From Brachypterus glaber (lineage: Eukaryota; Arthropoda; Insecta; Coleoptera; Kateretidae), in NCBI GenBank assembly GCA_958510825.1, contig OY294049.1, positions 28,948,620 through 29,012,619 of the forward strand: a DNA stretch of 64,000 nt, in the 5' to 3' direction. Of the stretch, positions 10,727-21,659 are shown one piece after another. Under the pieces are notes generated by a model. That model was not told the origin of the DNA, did not search any database, and saw nothing but the letters and a program-made list of their open reading frames with translations. The first letter of the stretch is position 1. Each line of letters starts with the position of its first letter. The translations under genes and the position numbers were made by a program.

Positions 10727-13700
10727 ATGCTGAAAATCTTACAGGTAAACCTACATAAGTGCAGGGCAGCATCTGCTGCCCTGGATGCATTTATAGTTAA
10801 AAATAATATTGATGTTATTTTGATTCAGGAACCCTGGGCGATCGAGGGGAAGATCAGAGGGATAGGGGCGATCGCAAAAGATTGGGCTACATACAGCCCG
10901 GCGGTAAGTAACCCTCGTGCCTGCATAATTGCAAAGAAAAATATTAATATTCTCCCTTTATGGGACTTCTGTTGCAGGGATCTGGTGGTTGCAAAGATGA
11001 ACTTCTGGGATCTATCTACCTAACATACGATCAAGCAGGTGCCCCACCCACGGATGAGATGAGGCGCCTAGTAGCACACTGTGTCGGTAGAAACCTAGAA
11101 ATGCTATTCGGGTGCGATGCCAACGCACACCACATCGTTTGGGGCAGCAGTGACATCAATAACCGAGGTGAGTCTCTACTTGAATTTCTTCTAGCTAATA
11201 ACCTAGATGTTGTAAACCGCGGAAACGAACATACCTTTGTCACAACTGTGAGAAGGGAAGTTTTAGACATTACCGTGACAACAAGGCACTTCGGTGACCT
11301 AGTGAAAAAGTGGCATGTTTCAGATGAGCCGAGTCTATCGGATCACAGGTACATACGCTTTGACCTAGACACACAACACGTGGAGACTTTAATGTACAGG
11401 AATCCCAAGAGAACCGACTGGGCATCCTACGAAAGGGAACTAGATCGGGCCTTAAAGGAAAGTCCTGGGGGGAGAATCAACAGTGTTGTAGATCTAGAGA
11501 TTGCAAGCGACTATATACAGTCGGCTATAACGTCAGCCTATGAGTCCAGTTGTCCTCTGAAACCACGGAAGGTTTGTAAAAACGTTGAGTGGTGGAACGA
11601 GGAACTCTCAAGAATGAGAAAGGACACGAGAAGGTTGTTCAACCGTGCTAAAAACACGGGTGAATGGGAGAGTTATAAAGAATCTCTCGCCAGATATAGC
11701 AAAGCTATCAAGACCTCAAAGAGGGAAACCTGGAGGAAGTTCTGTCAGGGTATCGAAGATACACCTACATGTTCACGACTCCAAAGGGCCCTCCGGAAAG
11801 AAAAAGATTATAATCTAGGCTCTATAAAAACCGATTCAGGGACCTATACTGAAACGGCAGAAGAGATGCTAGAGGTAATGTTAAAAACTTATTTTCCGGA
11901 ATCTGAAAGGAACCGGGACAATGAGGTCAACTACATACAGAAGGAAGGCCTAAGAAGGCCCGCCAGGGCGGACTGGAAGCTTGCATCCAAAATAGTGGAT
12001 GCAAAAAAGCTTAAGTGGTCTGTGAATTCATTTAAACCATTTAAGGCTGCTGGTAAAGATGGCGTGTTTCCCGCCCTGCTACAGAACGGGATAAGCGTAC
12101 TAGCAACACCAGTAGTTAATCTACTTAGGGCAAGTTTGGCATTTGGATACATACCGAAGGGCTGGAGGAAGGTAAAGGTTATTTTTTTACCTAAACCAGG
12201 CAAGGCAACATATGCTGAAGCCAAGGCGTACCGACCGATAAGCCTAACGTCATTTCTCCTAAAAACACTAGAGAAACTGCTTGACAGATACATAAGGGAC
12301 AAGGTCTTAAAAACAAGACCCTTGCACAGGCTCCAGTATGCATATCAAGCAGGTAAATCCTGCGAGCTAGCTATACACGAGCTAACAAAAAGAGCAGAGA
12401 AGGCAACTAAAGACAAAGGAATCTGTCTAGCCACTCTATTGGATATAGAGGGAGCATTTGATAACACCTCATATGAATCAATAGAAAATGCACTCAATAG
12501 GCATGGGGTACCAGATACAATATGTAGATGGGTAATGACCATGCTGAAAAACAGAACTATTGAGACCACTCCAACAATCAATGATAGAAGTGCTGGTCGC
12601 GAAAGGATGTCCTTAGGGAGGGGCGTTATCGCCACTCCTATGGTGCCTTGTGGTAAACAGTCTTCTGGAGGAATTGGAGAGACATGGCTTCTATGCACAG
12701 GGATATGCGGATGACATAACGATTCTCGTATGTGGCAAGTACGGCAAAACTGTATCAGAAGTGATGCAGGGAGCCCTTAAGGTCATAGAGAATTGGTGCA
12801 GAAGAGTGGGACTGTCGGTAAACCCTACAAAAACTACACTTATTCCATTTACCAACAAAAGGAAACTCGTAATTGAGCCTCCAAGGTTATTTGGAACTAA
12901 GCTGAAGTTAGTGGGGCAAGCAAAGTATCTCGGAGTCATCCTAGATAGCAAGTTGTGTTATAAACCCCATGTAACAGATAAAACAAACAGAGCTATTAGA
13001 GCACTATGGGCTTGTAGACGAATGTTTAGCAAAAACTGGGGAATTAAACCTGGAATGTTGCACTGGGTATACAAGGTGATTGTAAAACCCATAGTGACAT
13101 ATGCTGCGATAGTGTGGTGGCATAAAGCCAATGCCACTACCAACAGACTGATGCTAAGCAAGGTACAAAGACTGGCCTGCATCGGGATAACGGGGGCAAT
13201 GAATACTACCCCCACCGCAACACTTGAAGTCCTACTGGACCTGCCTCCATTACATTTGGCGGCAAAAACAGAGGGACTCATGGCAGCGTACAGACTAAGT
13301 ATTAACGGCATGGGAGACCGCCATAGTGGGTTAGAACACACCAAAATCTTTGAGAAAATTGACAATACAGACATACCATCCATGAAAACAGATAGGATTG
13401 CTTTAGTCTATGATTGCAGGCAACCGGCAAAGGCTGAAATACCTAGCCGGGATGCATGGAAAGATGGACTATACCCTAAACTATTAAAAGGTGAAACCTG
13501 GTACACAAATGGATCCAAAATGAAGGAAGGGACGGGAGCATGAATCCATGGACCGGGCAAAGAAATTAGCTTAAACCTGGGAACCAAGGCAACCGTTTTC
13601 CAAGCGGAAATCTATACGATTTATGTCTGCGCACAAGAAATGGTATCGGAGTCCTACACGGGTAGGACAGTAAATATCATTTCAGACAGCCAGGCAGCAA

Positions 13701-14151
13701 TAAAGGCATTAGATTCATATGCCTTTAGCTCGGAACTGGTATATGAATGCCACAGCCAGCTATGTAAACTGGCTGAACATAACAAAGTAAATTTGATATG
13801 GGTACCAGGTGTTGAGGAATGAACACCAGCAACATTGGATAGATGCACCTAAAATGAGACACTCTAAACTCTTTCTAGGGGGGCCAACCAAGAAAAGAAC
13901 CAGCTTACTTCTAGGCATGTCCAGAAGTCAACTGAGAGCAATAACGGGTATAATAACTGGGACAGACTACGAGCCCCGTGTGCAGGAGATGTGGGGAAGG
14001 GGACGAAGAGCCCTACCACCTCATATGTGAATGTCCTCTAATAGGGCTAAGATGGAGGTACTTTGGGAACGACTCGCTGGAACCAAACGAGATCATGAAC
14101 ACTCCCCTGAAACCGTACCTGGACTTTATAAAAGAAATAGGGATGTTATGA
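10727..14151 (+). pseudogene. LINE ORF2: endonuclease, reverse transcriptase, RNase H, broken
   Basis: Starts with MLKILQVNLHKCRAA. Endonuclease: QEPW, then after a frameshift near 11,005-11,015 GCDANAHHIVWGSS and SDEPSLSDHRYIRF, with the D-N and S-D-H catalytic residues kept. Reverse transcriptase: FKAAGKDGVFP, VIFLPKPGK, YRPISLTSFLLKTLEKL, LDIEGAFDN (motif A aspartate, 12,442-12,444), then a lesion near 12,600-12,645 where the PQGGVLSP region should be, then YADD (12,704-12,715). Next come LGVILDSKL and IVKPIVTYAAIVWW. RNase H: WYTNGSK, where intact enzymes have DGS, so the first catalytic aspartate is Asn; a TGA follows at 13,541-13,543, then SDSQAAIKAL and LIWVPG. After 13,819 the frame breaks and the RNase H end and linker appear deleted. 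SKLFLGGPTKKRTSLLLGMS follows, then, after another shift, the knuckle CRRCGEGDEEPYHLICEC (13,981-14,034) and FIKEIGML-stop. It would nick the target and prime cDNA synthesis; six or so lesions make it dead. Confidence 0.92.
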
Positions 14152-14243
14152 GGAGATCTGTGCTGTTAACACAAAGGTCCCTAGGGACTAGGTGTTGAGG
14201 GCAGTGAACCCCGCACTGAACTAACTAAACTAAACTAAACTAA
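14152..14243 (+). repeat. LINE 3' end with TAAAC tail
   Basis: After the ORF2 stop a short 3' untranslated region (TGCTGTTAACACAAAGGTCC onward) ends in CTAACTAAACTAAACTAAAC (14,221-14,240), a simple repeat tail in place of poly(A). The tail overlaps the first bases of the target duplication. Confidence 0.85.
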
Positions 14244-14603
14244 TTATACTTTTATACTAATTTTAGTTGACATAAATAAAAATTTATAAAAAAAACAAAA
14301 AATCGAATGTTTTAGCACAAAAAATTGAAAAATCAAAACCTTAAAAAACATTTTTAAAAAATTTAAAAATATTAGTTTAAATAGAGAATTTTATAAGCTT
14401 TAAAATGATGTATCACACGACCCCCCTTTCCATTTAATAAAATGTCCCCCCATACCCCCCTGCCCACATTTTAAGAGCTAAAAGTATCAAATATATGCTA
14501 AAAGATAGTATAAGTTGTCTTATTTAAGAGTTCTAAATTTGAAGTCGATATCTCAACTCGTTCAAAAGTTAAAAGGGAGTGGGGTGACTTTTGGACCGCA
14601 CTG

Positions 14604-15520
14604 TATAGTATACACATAGTATCATATTAAAGGACAAGTTACATTAGATACCAGTTTGGCGCACGCGTCCAGTTTGGAAAACTAACTGTGAAGCGGGGAG
14701 TTTTTCAATGGACGAGTGAGCCAAATGTCTTATGAGAAGAATTCTTTATACTATTTTCTCTATTTGTGGGTTTTATTTTGCTTACAAGGTACTTTAGTTT
14801 TAAATAATTTCAATATGACTGATTTGGGAAAAGTAATTTATTCATATTGGTAACAATGACACTTGAATTTAAAAATTTTAATTTGTTTATTATTACGAAT
14901 TCATAATAACTTTTCAAGTTTTAAGTGTATTTTTTTAGTTAGTTTGAAACAAAATAGACGAGGAAAAGTAAACATGTACTTTAGTGTACAGAGGTATTTT
15001 AACACAGCTAGAATTTTTTCCGGTAAATGTTTAGTATGTATCATAGTTAAGAACGTATGCGTACTTGCTAGCTTGAAAGCGGCGCCTTTTTAGAGATAAC
15101 AGGTACTAAAGATACCAAAAAATCGACCTAACCTACGTCATAGTAACACAGGTGGTTTTCATATATGTTTTACACAATGTTATTAAAAACTAACATTCAT
15201 TATTGCCAGACACTCTTCGTGGGCCCTTACTTCCGCCAGACGCTCTAAAGTTCAAGAAAAAAGTAGGCAACCTACGTCATAGTAACACACCTGAAATTTA
15301 TATATTTAATTTGGGTGACTGTTTTAAGACCTTCTGTAAGCTGCCAGACCAATCCGAAGGGCCGAACATCACGCCATACACCATAAAAGATACATCTGAA
15401 AAGAAGTTTTTAATAAATATCTCTGGAACCCTATAAACCACAGTAACAAATTTTTGCACATGCCTTAACACTGATAATGGCTATCACTTCATAGAATTTT
15501 TGTCATTTTTTTGCCCCAAA
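14604..15520. other. No gene recognised; short direct repeats
   Basis: A segment AACCTACGTCATAGTAACAC occurs near 15,130 and again near 15,270. Several short frames (e.g. 15,203-15,436 plus) have no recognisable motif. Confidence 0.4.
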
Positions 15521-15720
15521 NNNNNNNNNNNNNNNNNNNNNNNNNNNNNNNNNNNNNNNNNNNNNNNNNNNNNNNNNNNNNNNNNNNNNNNNNNNNNNNN
15601 NNNNNNNNNNNNNNNNNNNNNNNNNNNNNNNNNNNNNNNNNNNNNNNNNNNNNNNNNNNNNNNNNNNNNNNNNNNNNNNNNNNNNNNNNNNNNNNNNNNN
15701 NNNNNNNNNNNNNNNNNNNN
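15521..15720. other. Assembly gap (200 N)
   Basis: Exactly 200 undetermined bases, a placeholder length; the true distance is unknown. Confidence 1.
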
Positions 15721-17200
15721 AATCCGAAAGCCGTTTTTGGTGCGACTTTTATTAACATTCCATGTTTTTTTCGTGTAAATTTAAACATAAATTATTAAAA
15801 AATACTTGTTTAATTGTTGTTTCATTCTGGAGTATGAATAAAAAAATGATCTTGACAACAGATTTTTTAATTAAAATAGAGACTCGCACAATTGTACTTT
15901 TTATTATTTTTCCAAATATTGGAATAAAGTTTAAGCTAACCAAATAAGTACATGGTTCAACATTGTGTCTAACAACGTGTATAAAAATGTTTAACTCAGT
16001 CTCATATATTTAACAGAATTAAAAAAAAATGAGCAAGTACAAAAAGAATAGCGTGATGCGACAAATATTCGGAAAACACTAGTTATTCAAGTACCGGTTA
16101 TTCGGCCGAGTACCGAATATCCGAATATTCGGTCAAATAAGTTGTACACATTTTAAAAAATTTTTATCGAATTTACACATGCATATATTTTATATATTAA
16201 ATATTAATACTTTATTTCAAGTTTAATACATTTCCAAATGTAATCCAATTTTTTAATTACAACATAAACTCTTAAAACTCTCCAAAAAAACCTTTTGAAA
16301 ATAGATAGTTTATAAAGCTAGGTTTACATTGCAATATTTCTGCGAAATCTCAATTTTAAAGCTTTATTTTTGTAGCGGCTGTATAAAAAACTTTGTGTGT
16401 CATGGCCAAAACTACTTTGCTGGACTTGCCTTTTTATTATGCAAATAAGACTTGTCCAGAAAAGACGAGTTAGAGACTTGGCACACAAATTAAGGAGTTC
16501 AGGATTATTAAAAAAAAACAAGTAAAAGAGAAGAAGAAAATGGAAGCAGATATCGAAAAATAAAAAATAAATAATTTTGATAATAGGAGTTAAAAAGACA
16601 TAGATACTTAACCTTATTAGGCGTACTTTTTTTGCTTTAACCCTTCTTAGGTTTATATTTTACCACCTTCCAATAAATATTTTGCGAGCCTTTTGGTGGC
16701 TTCCAGCCTGGTCCCAAGTGGTAACTCCCCTTCATGATGATGCAAGTGGTGATGTAGACTTTGATAAGAACTAAAATTTGTTTTAATAGATAGTAAATTC
16801 TCAGATATCAGTAACGCTGTTGGTGTTTTTCAAATTTCTGCATTTTTTTTTTCCTGGAACACCCTGTATGAGAATGCTATAATATAATGTGACACTATTA
16901 TTATTAAACCATTAAACGAAAATTTACTTAAAAGGATTTGTAAACAAAAAGATATTATTGTTGTAAAATGTTTTTATAAATCTGTATAATTATTTCTATT
17001 ATAATACAGGAGATTTTCTACGTTTATTTAAATTTAATCTCACTTACATATTATTTCAATTAAATTTGTTTAATTATAATTGTTTAACATAATTATATAA
17101 ACATCAGCTTTGTTATAATTATATATATATATTCTTAATTATTTTAATGAAATATTTAAATTGTTTTGCTAGGGATAAAAATTAGTGATGACAACTTTTT
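15721..17200. other. AT-rich stretch; ATTCGG palindromic patch
   Basis: At 16,070-16,135 there are repeated, partly palindromic ATTCGG/CCGAAT words (GGTTATTCGGCCGAGTACCG, CCGAATATTCGG). A patch at 16,640-16,760 is GC-richer but has stops in all frames. ACACCCTGTATG near 16,860 may be a repeat end. Nothing else recognised. Confidence 0.4.
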
Positions 17201-17207
17201 ATTCTTT

Positions 17208-17470
17208 AATAATAGTATATTAAAGTACTAGTTTCATAACATACGTTTTTAGCTCACGAGTACAAGTTTAGAAAACGAGCCGCTTACAGCGAGTTTTCTA
17301 AATTACTAGTGCGCTAAGAACGTTTTATGAAAATGATATTTTGATAAATTTTATAGTCATGTCTTCTCTTTTTCACTCTAAGTAACCAAGCCACAATTTT
17401 AACACTTTCTCTGAGGAGTTATTTCCATAAAATTTTAAGGGGAAGATGCCAGACAAGGATAACTCATACA
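17208..17470 (+). repeat. Dispersed repeat, copy 1 (left part)
   Basis: AATAGTATATTAAAGTACTA, AACGAGCCGC with the mirrored GCGAGTTTTC, AATGATATTTTGATAAATTT and AACCAAGCCACAATTTTAAC all recur in order at 28,268-28,710. The right part (GATTATGAGCTTATAAGAGT at 18,812) recurs at 28,855. Copy 1 is therefore split by the foldback element at about 17,625-18,720. Confidence 0.7.
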
Positions 17471-17624
17471 GGACTTTCTATTGGAACAGTACGAGACTTA
17501 GATGTCTCGTAAATATCCCAACGTATATTTTTGTATACAAAAAAAAATTAAAAAAATATTATACCAGTAAAAAAAAATCTATACAGGATGTCCAGTAAAT
17601 GATATCATTAATTTTAAGGTGTGA

Positions 17625-18720
17625 GTAAGTTCCTAAAAATTCGATTTTTATTTAATAACTTAGGAACGCTTTGAGGTACAGCAACGAGGTTTTGTACGTG
17701 AACTAATATTAATAAGGTCCATCTTCGGATGTTATTTTCATGTACTTATTTTAACCAGGGGTGTGTAAAACGGAGGGGGGGGGGCTTATTAGTTTTTTAT
17801 CCCAAACTTTTTTCTGTGTAATTTTTTTGTAATTTTATTTTTGAAATATGATTCCTTAGGTCAAAATACATAAAAAAGGTACTCTTGTTCTAATACTGTA
17901 GGATTAACCGTTTTCAAGAAAAATTCATTTGAAGGTGAAATTTCACGGACCGAGGGCGAAAAAATAAGTACTAGTATGTTTAAAACCAAAATTTCAATAA
18001 TGCAGGGTTATTCTATATCAAGAACTAAGAAAAAAAATTCTATACATGTAGGTCGAATAATCGCTTTTAAAGCTACTATGGCCCTTTAAAAATGGTGCAT
18101 ATTTAGGAGCACATAGCTCCTTTAGGATTGATTTTTGGAAGTACCTGTATATAAGGTTATTTTCCTAGTTTTTGATGTACATTTACCTTGCATCATTGAA
18201 ATTTAGGTTTTCAACATTTTAGCATTCAAGTTTTCGTCCTCGAACCGTGAAATTTTACCTTCAAATTAATTTTTCTCGAAAACGGTTAAACCTACAGTAT
18301 TACAACAAGAGCACCTTTTTTATATATTTTGACCTGAGAAATCATATTCCAAAAATAAAATTACAAAAAAGTTACACAGAAAAAAGTTGGGACAAAAAAG
18401 TAATAAGGGAACGTTCAAGTATTACGTAACGCTCCTAGGGGGGGTGTGGGGATCATTTTGGAGTGTTACGCCCATGTTAATGGTATAGGAAAATAGCGTT
18501 ACAGGGGAGGGGGGTGGGTGTCCAAAATGATCAAAATTTGCTTTACATAATACTTGAACGTTCCCTAAGGACCCCAGTTTCGCACACCCCTGTTTAAAAT
18601 AAGTACATGAAGATAGCATACGAAGATGGGCTTTATTAAGGATAGTTTAAGTTCAAAACCTCGTTGATGTACCTCAAAGCGTTCCTGAGTTATTAAATAA
18701 AAATTGAATTTTTTAGCTAC
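17625..18720. mobile_element. Foldback element, about 1.1 kb
   Basis: Left arm 17,625-18,020 and right arm 18,190-18,720 are reverse complements over several hundred bases: TTTAATAACTTAGGAACGCT, AATACATAAAAAAGGTACTC and ACCGTTTTCAAGAAAAATTC each have mirror partners. The right arm carries a 159-bp insertion (18,407-18,565). A diverged relative lies near 63,110-63,560. No coding capacity. Confidence 0.8.
18407..18565. mobile_element. PIF/Harbinger-like MITE, copy 1
   Basis: The ends GGGAACGTTCAAGTATTACG and its complement form about 28-bp inverted repeats, flanked by TAA on both sides (18,404-18,406 and 18,566-18,568). A TWA target duplication and GGG ends are typical of PIF/Harbinger. The interior (GTTACGCCCATGTTAATGGT) matches the copy at 32,723. 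The opposite arm of the surrounding foldback shows the site without the insertion. Confidence 0.88.
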
Positions 18721-18759
18721 TTTCAAGAGGGCTTAGCTACCTTACTACGCATTTTTAGA

Positions 18760-18865
18760 CATTATATAAAATTTGTGCATGGGCCTATAAGAACACGCAA
18801 AATGCTTGTGATTATGAGCTTATAAGAGTCGCAAAATAGAAAAAATAATTTTTTAACTAGTACGT
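18760..18865 (+). repeat. Dispersed repeat, copy 1 (right part)
   Basis: CAAAATGCTTGTGATTATGA, GCTTATAAGAGTCGCAAAAT and AGAAAAA match 28,842-28,895. Together with 17,208-17,470 this is one copy split by the foldback. Confidence 0.65.
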
Positions 18866-18892
18866 TAAAAGCTCACGGTGTTGGCAAAAAAA

Positions 18893-18942
18893 AATATAAG
18901 TTTTTAAGTTTATAAGTTTGTAAGTTTATAAGTGTATATGGA
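18893..18942 (+). repeat. Degenerate TTTATAAG octamer block, left outlier
   Basis: Five or six imperfect octamers (TTTTTAAG, TTTATAAG, TTTGTAAG, TTTATAAG). It continues the array at 20,335-21,540, from which it is separated by a foldback element. Confidence 0.75.
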
Positions 18943-20321
18943 GCTTTCTTCGTCAGATCAACATGGCGCCCGGCATTCATCTCTGTGATTTTGCTCATCA
19001 AATAGGGTCTAGATTACTAAATCGAAAGGATTTTGCTAGAAAACGAATTGTTTTTGGAGAAGTTAGGGTGGCTCATTTCTGACGTATTTTTTTTTTTTTA
19101 ATTCCAAAAACATGATTTACATAAATCTTAATATCAGGACTTTGATATATTCGCCCCTTAGATTTGATTTTAATTCTTGAGCTAAAGAGCGAATATTTCA
19201 AAGGAGTCTAAAATTTCATATGAACTTTTTATTTCATTTTAATGAGATACAAACATTTTTAAAATAATTTATAAATAATTTATAAATAATTTATAACATT
19301 TTTTTAAATAATATAAATATATTTTTTACGGCCTTCGGATTAAAAAAGTGACTTTTTCTTGAAAACGCTTCATTTAATCAAATTTTGCTTAGAGTATATT
19401 TTGGATTAAAATTGCTTACAGAATGTAAAAAAAGTAATCAAAAGTCTAAAATTTGTAACCCTAAAAAACTTCTGGGTTTGGAACCAGAACAGAAGTCCGC
19501 CCCTGACTTTTCTGATAACTTTCGAAACTTCTGTTAAAATCATTCGATGCGCGTTAATTTTCTTAAATAATCCTGAAAAAATTGTTAAAATATATTAAAA
19601 AATAAAAAAGTTACAAAAAAAATATATTTTTTTAATTTGTCTTGGGGGGAAAATATCTCAGAGTAGGAGGGCCGTATCCAAAAAAATTATATAAACATGT
19701 GTATTTTGACTAGGTCAAATCACCTCTAAAAGATTTTGGAAACATTCTGGGACACAATTTAATAAATTTCGGGGGTTATTTTATGGGTCGGGGGTTGGAG
19801 AGAGCTTTGTTAAATTGTTGCAACATTTTAACATTTCAACATTAAATTCAAGGCCTACTTTGATAAAAAAAAAATAGTTTCTGAAGCCAAAACAAATTTT
19901 CGGTATTGACTACTGGAGCTCTATGGGTCATCTTTTGTTATAACTTCTACAAATGTCAAATACTTTTTCTAATTATTTTTCAAACATGCCCAAAAAAAAT
20001 CGAAGGGGGTGTTAAAATTTTTTTTTGGTTAAGACTGAAATGCTCTTTTGATATCTGGCAAAAATATCCTTATATCTTTTACACAAGCCCTGATATTTAG
20101 ATTTATGTAAATCATGTTTTTGGAATTTAAAAAAACGCCAAAAATGAGCCACCCTAATATTTCCAAAACTAGTAGTTTTCTAGCAAAATCCTTTTGATCT
20201 AGTAATCTAGACCCTATTTGATGAGGATGTGCCAAATTTGAGCAAAATCGGAATGATGAAGGTCGGGCGCCGTGTTGATCTGACGAAGAAAGCTTCATAT
20301 AAATGCATATGGAGCTTTCTA
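18936..20321. mobile_element. Foldback element inserted in the octamer array
   Basis: Left arm 18,943-19,142 (GAGCTTTCTTCGTCAGATCA, ACATGGCGCC) and right arm about 20,085-20,303 are reverse complements over about 200 bases. The direct word TATGGAGCTTTCT occurs at both outer borders (18,939-18,951 and 20,309-20,321). The 0.9-kb interior has no recognisable gene. Degenerate octamers lie on both sides, so it inserted into the satellite. Confidence 0.8.
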
Positions 20322-20334
20322 ATTGCATGCCATT

Positions 20335-20588
20335 ATGAGTTTAAAGTGTAAGTTTATCAGTTTGAAAGAGTATAAGATTATGAGTTTATGCGTTTGTAGG
20401 TTTGTAGTTAAGTAGGTTTCTGGGTTTGTATTTAAAGGTTTATATGTTTATACGTTTATATTTTATAGGTTTATATTTCATAGATTTAAAGCTTTATAAG
20501 TTTATGAGTTTATAAGTTAATACGTTTACAAGTTTATAATTTTGTAGGTTTAAAAGTTTATGAGTTTATAAGCCTATATGTTTATACG
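20335..20588 (+). repeat. Degenerate octamer flank
   Basis: Phrases such as TTTATGAG, TTTGTAGG, TTTATACG and TTTAAAAG show an 8-base pulse with heavy drift. This is the decayed edge of the satellite. Confidence 0.8.
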
Positions 20589-21540
20589 TTTATAAGTTTA
20601 TAAGTTTATAAGTTTATAAGTTTATAAGTTTATAAGTTTATAAGTTTATAAGTTTATAAGTTTATAAGTTTATAAGTTTATAAGTTTATAAGTTTATAAG
20701 TTTATAAGTTTATAAGTTTATAAGTTTATAAGTTTATAAGTTTATAAGTTTATAAGTTTATAAGTTTGTAAGTTTGTAAGTTTGTAAGTTTGTAAGTTTG
20801 TAAGTTTATAAGTTTATAAGTTTATAAGTTTATAAGTTTATAAGTTTATAAGTTTATAAGTTTATAAGTTTATAAGTTTATAAGTTTATAAGTTTATAAA
20901 TTTATAAGTTTATAAGTTTATAAGTTTATAAGTTTATAAGTTTATAAGTTTATAAGTTTATAAGTTTATAAGTTTATAAGTTTATAAGTTTATAAGTTTA
21001 TAAGTTTATAAGTTTATAAGTTTATAAGTTTATAAGTTTATAAGTTTATAAGTTTATAAGTTTATAAGTTTATAAGTTTATAAGTTTATAAGTTTATAAG
21101 TTTATAAGTTTATAAGTTTATAAGTTTATAAGTTTATAAGTTTATAAGTTTATAAGTTTATAAGTTTATAAGTTTATAAGTTTATAAGTTTATAAGTTTA
21201 TAAGTTTATAAGTTTATAAGTTTATAAGTTTATAAGTTTATAAGTTTATAAGTTTATAAGTTTATAAGTTTATAAGTTTATAAGTTTATAAGTTTATAAG
21301 TTTATAAGTTTATAAGTTTATAAGTTTATAAGTTTATAAGTTTATAAGTTTATAAGTTTATAAGTTTATAAGTCTATAAGTTTATAAGTTTATAAGTTTA
21401 TAAGTTTATAAGTTTATAAGTTTATAAGTCTATAAGTCTATAAGTCTATAAGTTTATAAGTTTATAAGTTTATAAGTTTATAAGTTTATAAGTTTATAAG
21501 TTTATAAGTTTATAAGTTTATAAGTTTATAAGTTTATAAG
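20589..21540 (+). repeat. TTTATAAG octamer satellite, about 119 units
   Basis: An almost perfect tandem array of the 8-mer TTTATAAG over about 952 bases. Variants are grouped: five consecutive TTTGTAAG (about 20,765-20,805), one unit with TTTATAAA (about 20,900), and TCTATAAG singly near 21,372 and three in a row near 21,428-21,452. Such runs of the same variant indicate local unit duplication by slippage. The true length may be longer than assembled. Confidence 0.97.
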
Positions 21541-21659
21541 TAGCCGTAAAGGCCGTTCTTCGAACAGGTTAGTTAAAAACTTAAATTAGTTCTACCTTTA
21601 ATAAACTTCTTTATAATTTACCCGCAATCAAGGGAATAAGGTAGTATTTTCTTTTTAAT

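Larger units (their letters stand above)
8873..14240 (+). mobile_element. Non-LTR retrotransposon (RNase H-bearing LINE), inactive
   Basis: A 5.4-kb element with a GC-richer 5' leader, ORF1 and ORF2 (endonuclease, reverse transcriptase, RNase H, zinc knuckle) and a short 3' end finishing in a TAAAC repeat. It is flanked by a 12-bp target duplication TAATTATACTTT (8,861-8,872 and 14,241-14,252). The related MITE at 51.6 kb shows the uninterrupted site (AAATTATACTTCTAAAC at 51,969 onward). An RNase H domain plus an apurinic-type endonuclease points to the R1/LOA/I side of LINE phylogeny; the exact clade is not decided. It is much more GC-rich than its host DNA. Length and leader suggest a full-length insertion. 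Confidence 0.93.
8462..14603. mobile_element. Tc1-like MITE, interrupted by a LINE
   Basis: The left end CAGAGCGGTCCAAAAGTCAC (8,462) and right end GTGACTTTTGGACCGCACTG (ending 14,603) are inverted repeats, each bordered by TA. The arms pair for about 300 bases. Removing the retrotransposon and one target copy leaves about 760 bp. Relatives are at 1,960 (half), 51,631-52,276 (complete) and, more distantly, 41,151-41,839. TA duplication plus a CAG-x-GCGGTCC end fit the Tc1/mariner superfamily; no transposase is encoded. Confidence 0.85.

Noticed and set aside
8949..14030. Open frames on the minus strand across the LINE (e.g. 9,876-10,289, 12,958-13,383)
   Set aside because: They are antisense shadows of ORF1/ORF2, with no motifs, while the plus strand carries clear endonuclease, reverse transcriptase and RNase H signatures.
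15489..15798. Frames running through the 200-N gap
   Set aside because: Most of their length is undetermined bases; the flanking residues match nothing.
20589..20800. Functional TATA-box cluster
   Set aside because: TTTATAAG contains a TATA-like core, but over a hundred copies in tandem are explained by slippage and no gene follows.
20589..21540. Telomere or CRISPR array
   Set aside because: Unit is TTTATAAG, not the insect telomere TTAGG, and there are no spacers; it is a simple octamer satellite inside other repeats.
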